From positions 992,001-1,056,000 of the forward strand of contig RCTD01000012.1 of assembly GCA_014898415.1 (NCBI GenBank): 64,000 nucleotides of DNA, read 5' to 3'. This document shows positions 61,501 through 64,000 of the stretch, one piece after another. The stretch's first letter is position 1. The number at the start of each line of letters is the position of its first letter. The stretch is from Stromatinia cepivora. Its lineage: Eukaryota; Ascomycota; Leotiomycetes; Helotiales; Sclerotiniaceae. Under the pieces are notes generated by a model. It was not told the DNA's origin, did no database searches, and saw only the letters and a list, made by a program, of their open reading frames with translations. The translations under genes and the position numbers were made by a program.

Positions 61501-62907
61501 ACAGAAGACGCCGCAGCGTCTGGTGACGAAGCCGACATCGAAACACAACAAAAAAGAAAAAGAGACGTTCAGTACTTCGGCCTTTCCCCAGATATGGATG
61601 CTAAGAAGAGAAAGTCTGGCGAAGATAAGCTTGAAGTCGAGAGTCAGGAGGCACGTAATAAACGAATGAGAGATCTCTACTACGCTGGTCTAATTCCAAG
61701 CATGGATGTTGAGAGGTCTGACGGTGCCGAGCTTCAATTCGAGAACCATGAAGACCAGAACAAATATAAACGACTGAGATCCGGAAATATCCATGGTCTG
61801 CCGACCGTGAATGATGAGGTGTCTGGGGGGCGGGGAAGTTTTCGGAGAGAGAAACTATATCGGGCAAAGTACATGTCTTACTGGCTTTTGAATAACAACC
61901 ATGCTGACGTATGATTCTAGGATAAAAGCGTTGAGAAAAGCAAGCGGAAGCCGTGATGTTCCTGATCCGGAGTCCGTCAAAATCCCATCCTCCTTCCACG
62001 CGTCTTATGTAACAAAGTTTCCCAAGACATCGAAGGAAACAAAAGCAAAGTTCCGCAAAAGAAAATTTACTGCATACGTAAATAGTGATGAATATCGAAA
62101 GAAAAAATCAACTAGCGCAGGCATTATGGGTAGCACAATGGCCTCTATGCCAAAGCAAACGAGCGATGATGACGATTTGACGGATGTTGAATCTGGTATG
62201 TTCAACACCTAATGAAAGAAGAATTATGAGAGCTTATAATGTATTCAATAGATATAGATATGTCGATGACGACGAGTCAAGGTGGCATGCATAGCCAGAA
62301 GCAGAATGAAGCAAATTCGGGGCGTCAGCGTCAGCGTCAGCGTCAGCGTCATGCAAGAAAGAAGTAGGAAACCAGGTCTTCCCCCATCATGTTTTTTGTA
62401 TTCGCTAACTAATTATAAAGTCCATCCCAAAGGGAAAGGCTTGCGAAGCGAGAGGCTAGAGAACTGGAAGTTCAAAGGCAAACGATGAGTAATACAGGTG
62501 ATGGTGAAGAGTACCAAACTGGAGGAAAGCTTGTTGCCGAACCATTTGAAGTCGAAAGCCAGATGAAGAGCAATTCTAGTGATGATGAGGAGCTTGCAGA
62601 TTACAAATCGGATGAGGAAATGCATATGAAGGTAGAAGGTGGCAGTAGATCACAAAGTATAGGTATGTTCTCCTCAGCTACTTCCTATCAGCCATGACTT
62701 AGCGACACCACCACGAGAACCATATAATCTAACTTTATAACTGTAGGTATCTTCGGATCTCAACCACGAGTTCAATCCTTCATTGCAGATATTCCAACAC
62801 CAGCTCAACACCAGGATACAGTCATGGAAGGAAACGGTCCCGAGACAGTTGTCGATTTGACAACTGGAAATGGTTGGGATACAGCGATTGATTTGACGTC
62901 TGATTGA
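58600..62907 (+). CDS. Large orphan repeat protein with C-terminal SUMO-interaction-like motifs
   Basis: Six exons: 58600-61124, 61275-61868, 61921-62195, 62258-62363, 62421-62662 and 62747-62907; 1300 residues. The first ~110 residues are Cys-rich (MCMFRLTTYENC, HVGQSRCSCKSH). Residues ~285-420 hold about two and a half copies of a unit P.G.R.M.VWE.A...KE..RL.AQS. A ~45-residue helical unit occurs twice (QLDAFLQDFTFSQQEIVREI; DRLETYLQNFPSGQQNMARE). In exon 2 a ~33-residue unit occurs about three times (KRDVQYFGLSPDMDAKKRKS; MRDLYYAGLIPSMDVERSD; a diverged third). Exon 4 has (RQ)4. The last residues contain VVDLT and AIDLTSD, two hydrophobic-acidic motifs of the SUMO-interaction type. Lys/Arg-rich stretches suggest a nuclear location. 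No family is recognised. Introns are 150, 52, 62, 57 and 84 nt; the first donor is GTACGC and the fourth GTAGGA, so those joins are least certain. Confidence 0.65.
62323..62352 (+). repeat. Coding hexanucleotide repeat (CGTCAG)5
   Basis: Four perfect CGTCAG units and a fifth ending CAT, in frame inside exon 4 of the large orphan gene, encode (Arg-Gln)4-Arg-His. Confidence 0.9.
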
Positions 62908-64000
62908 GGAAGGAAGTTGAAGTTGGCAGTTATTTGGGGACAAGGAGTTCGTTATAGTGGTTTCTTTGCCTGGATATCACGTTATTTGGCAGTCCAGTTA
63001 GTTAGCATGCATGGTATTAATATAAATGCTTCTGGTTATTCTAAATTCGAAGATTGCATTATTTTCTTGATGCTTAATATGAGCAGGGGTGATATATAAA
63101 TTTGGCCCCTTTAATTCTTTCTGCGAATCAGAAGAAAGCTTCAGAATCCCTTCTGCTGTTGAATCGGTTTATACTTACTTGATAGTACTACAATATGGCT
63201 ACAACTCCCTTGAAGATTTTGTATGTCCAAGCAGCCCACCATCCTTTTCTAGTGTATAGATAATCTAAATAAATAATACCATAAAGCAAAACAAATCACC
63301 TTTACCAGAATCCTCCATTGAAGTCAAACTATTCTTATCATGAACTCCCTATCCAAATTTGGACATCACAGACACAATTATTCACTATGGCATACCAATA
63401 CCCGTACTATCATCCGATAAAAGAAAATTTGCTGTAGCTCATTTAACACTTTAAGTAATTGTGCCGTATAGATAATCTGATATCAGAACATTTTCTTGCA
63501 ATCTCTCGAGCAACAAGACATAAATTTTACACTTACCTTCCGATTTTTCAACAACAACGTTTCTTCCAGATTTATCTTGAATTGTCTTGAAAAAATCCAA
63601 CATTCATCGATCTTGGGACGAGCATAACTATACATCAGAGAGACTGTTCTTATTGATTATTGGGGTTATGCTGATAACCTCGATACAAAATTCCGGCAAT
63701 AACTTTGTTGTTTACCTTCCTATCCTCTTCTTCATCTCAAAACTCAACTTTGAGAATTTATCACAACGCCATCTATTCATCTGAATCTGATCCCCTTTCT
63801 TCCTCAAGCAAATCATCTACACATATCTATACAAATACAACGCTGCAAAGATGTGTAGAGAAACTCTCATCCATTACACTGTTTGCGGTTGTCATATTAT
63901 GGTTGAAACTATTTGTTTTGATTATATTCAACATACAATCAAGCAGAAAGATAGATTTCCCTGTGTTAAGATGAAGTCGGATACTTGTGCATTGAAGTTA
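62908..64000. other. 3' flank of the large orphan gene to window end
   Basis: No convincing coding region. AT-rich parts alternate with a C/A/T-rich part at 63.5-63.9 kb that could be the leader of a gene beyond the window. Confidence 0.45.

Overview
This window is nuclear DNA from a filamentous ascomycete. The small GT-AG introns (about 46-150 nt) with CTAAC/CTGAC-type branch sites, the gene repertoire (class III chitin synthase, ApsA, Ras2, Rho1, OPY2) and the moderately AT-rich spacers fit a leotiomycete. A heavily C-to-T mutated Fot1/Flipper-like transposon at the left edge fits Sclerotiniaceae (Botrytis/Sclerotinia/Monilinia), but the species is an inference. Exon coordinates were derived by hand from reading frames and splice signals; each listed gene model gives an integral number of codons unless stated otherwise.

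Layout: 1-2.5 kb, AT-rich block holding a 1.84 kb transposon relic with inverted ends. 2.7-5.1 kb (-), acyl/acetyl-CoA synthetase-like enzyme ending in a peroxisomal signal. 7.1-11.3 kb (-), ApsA/Num1-type PH-domain cortical protein for nuclear positioning. 11.35-20.16 kb, long gene-poor stretch with simple repeats. 20.2-21.5 kb (-), PLP-dependent serine racemase/threonine dehydratase; 21.9-23.3 kb (-), mitochondrial ketol-acid reductoisomerase (Ilv5). 24.5-25.3 kb (-), NEDD8-conjugating enzyme Ubc12. 26.1-29.0 kb (-), class III chitin synthase. 32.7-33.9 kb (+), OPY2-like membrane anchor. 36.0-36.7 kb (+), Ras2-type GTPase. 36.7-42.5 kb, gene-poor with a satellite block at 38.2-38.5 kb. 42.5-46.5 kb (+), two orphan genes, both apparently decaying. 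46.8-48.0 kb (-), DUF3984-like protein, divergent from ELP1 (48.3-52.5 kb, +). 52.7-53.9 kb (-), mitochondrial ribosomal protein uL24m. 55.8-56.7 kb (+), Rho1. 58.6-62.9 kb (+), a 1300-residue orphan protein built of internal repeats and ending in SUMO-interaction-like motifs.

Functionally, much of the window concerns polarised growth and the wall: chitin synthase III, Rho1 (which in fungi activates beta-glucan synthase and the cell-integrity MAPK route), Ras2 and OPY2 (MAPK/cAMP signalling) and ApsA (nuclear positioning in hyphae). A second group is amino-acid metabolism (Ilv5 beside a threonine/serine dehydratase). The least explained part is the pair of orphan loci at 44-46.5 kb and 58.6-62.9 kb. 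They are unrelated in sequence but both end in acidic (I/V)DLT motifs expected to bind SUMO.
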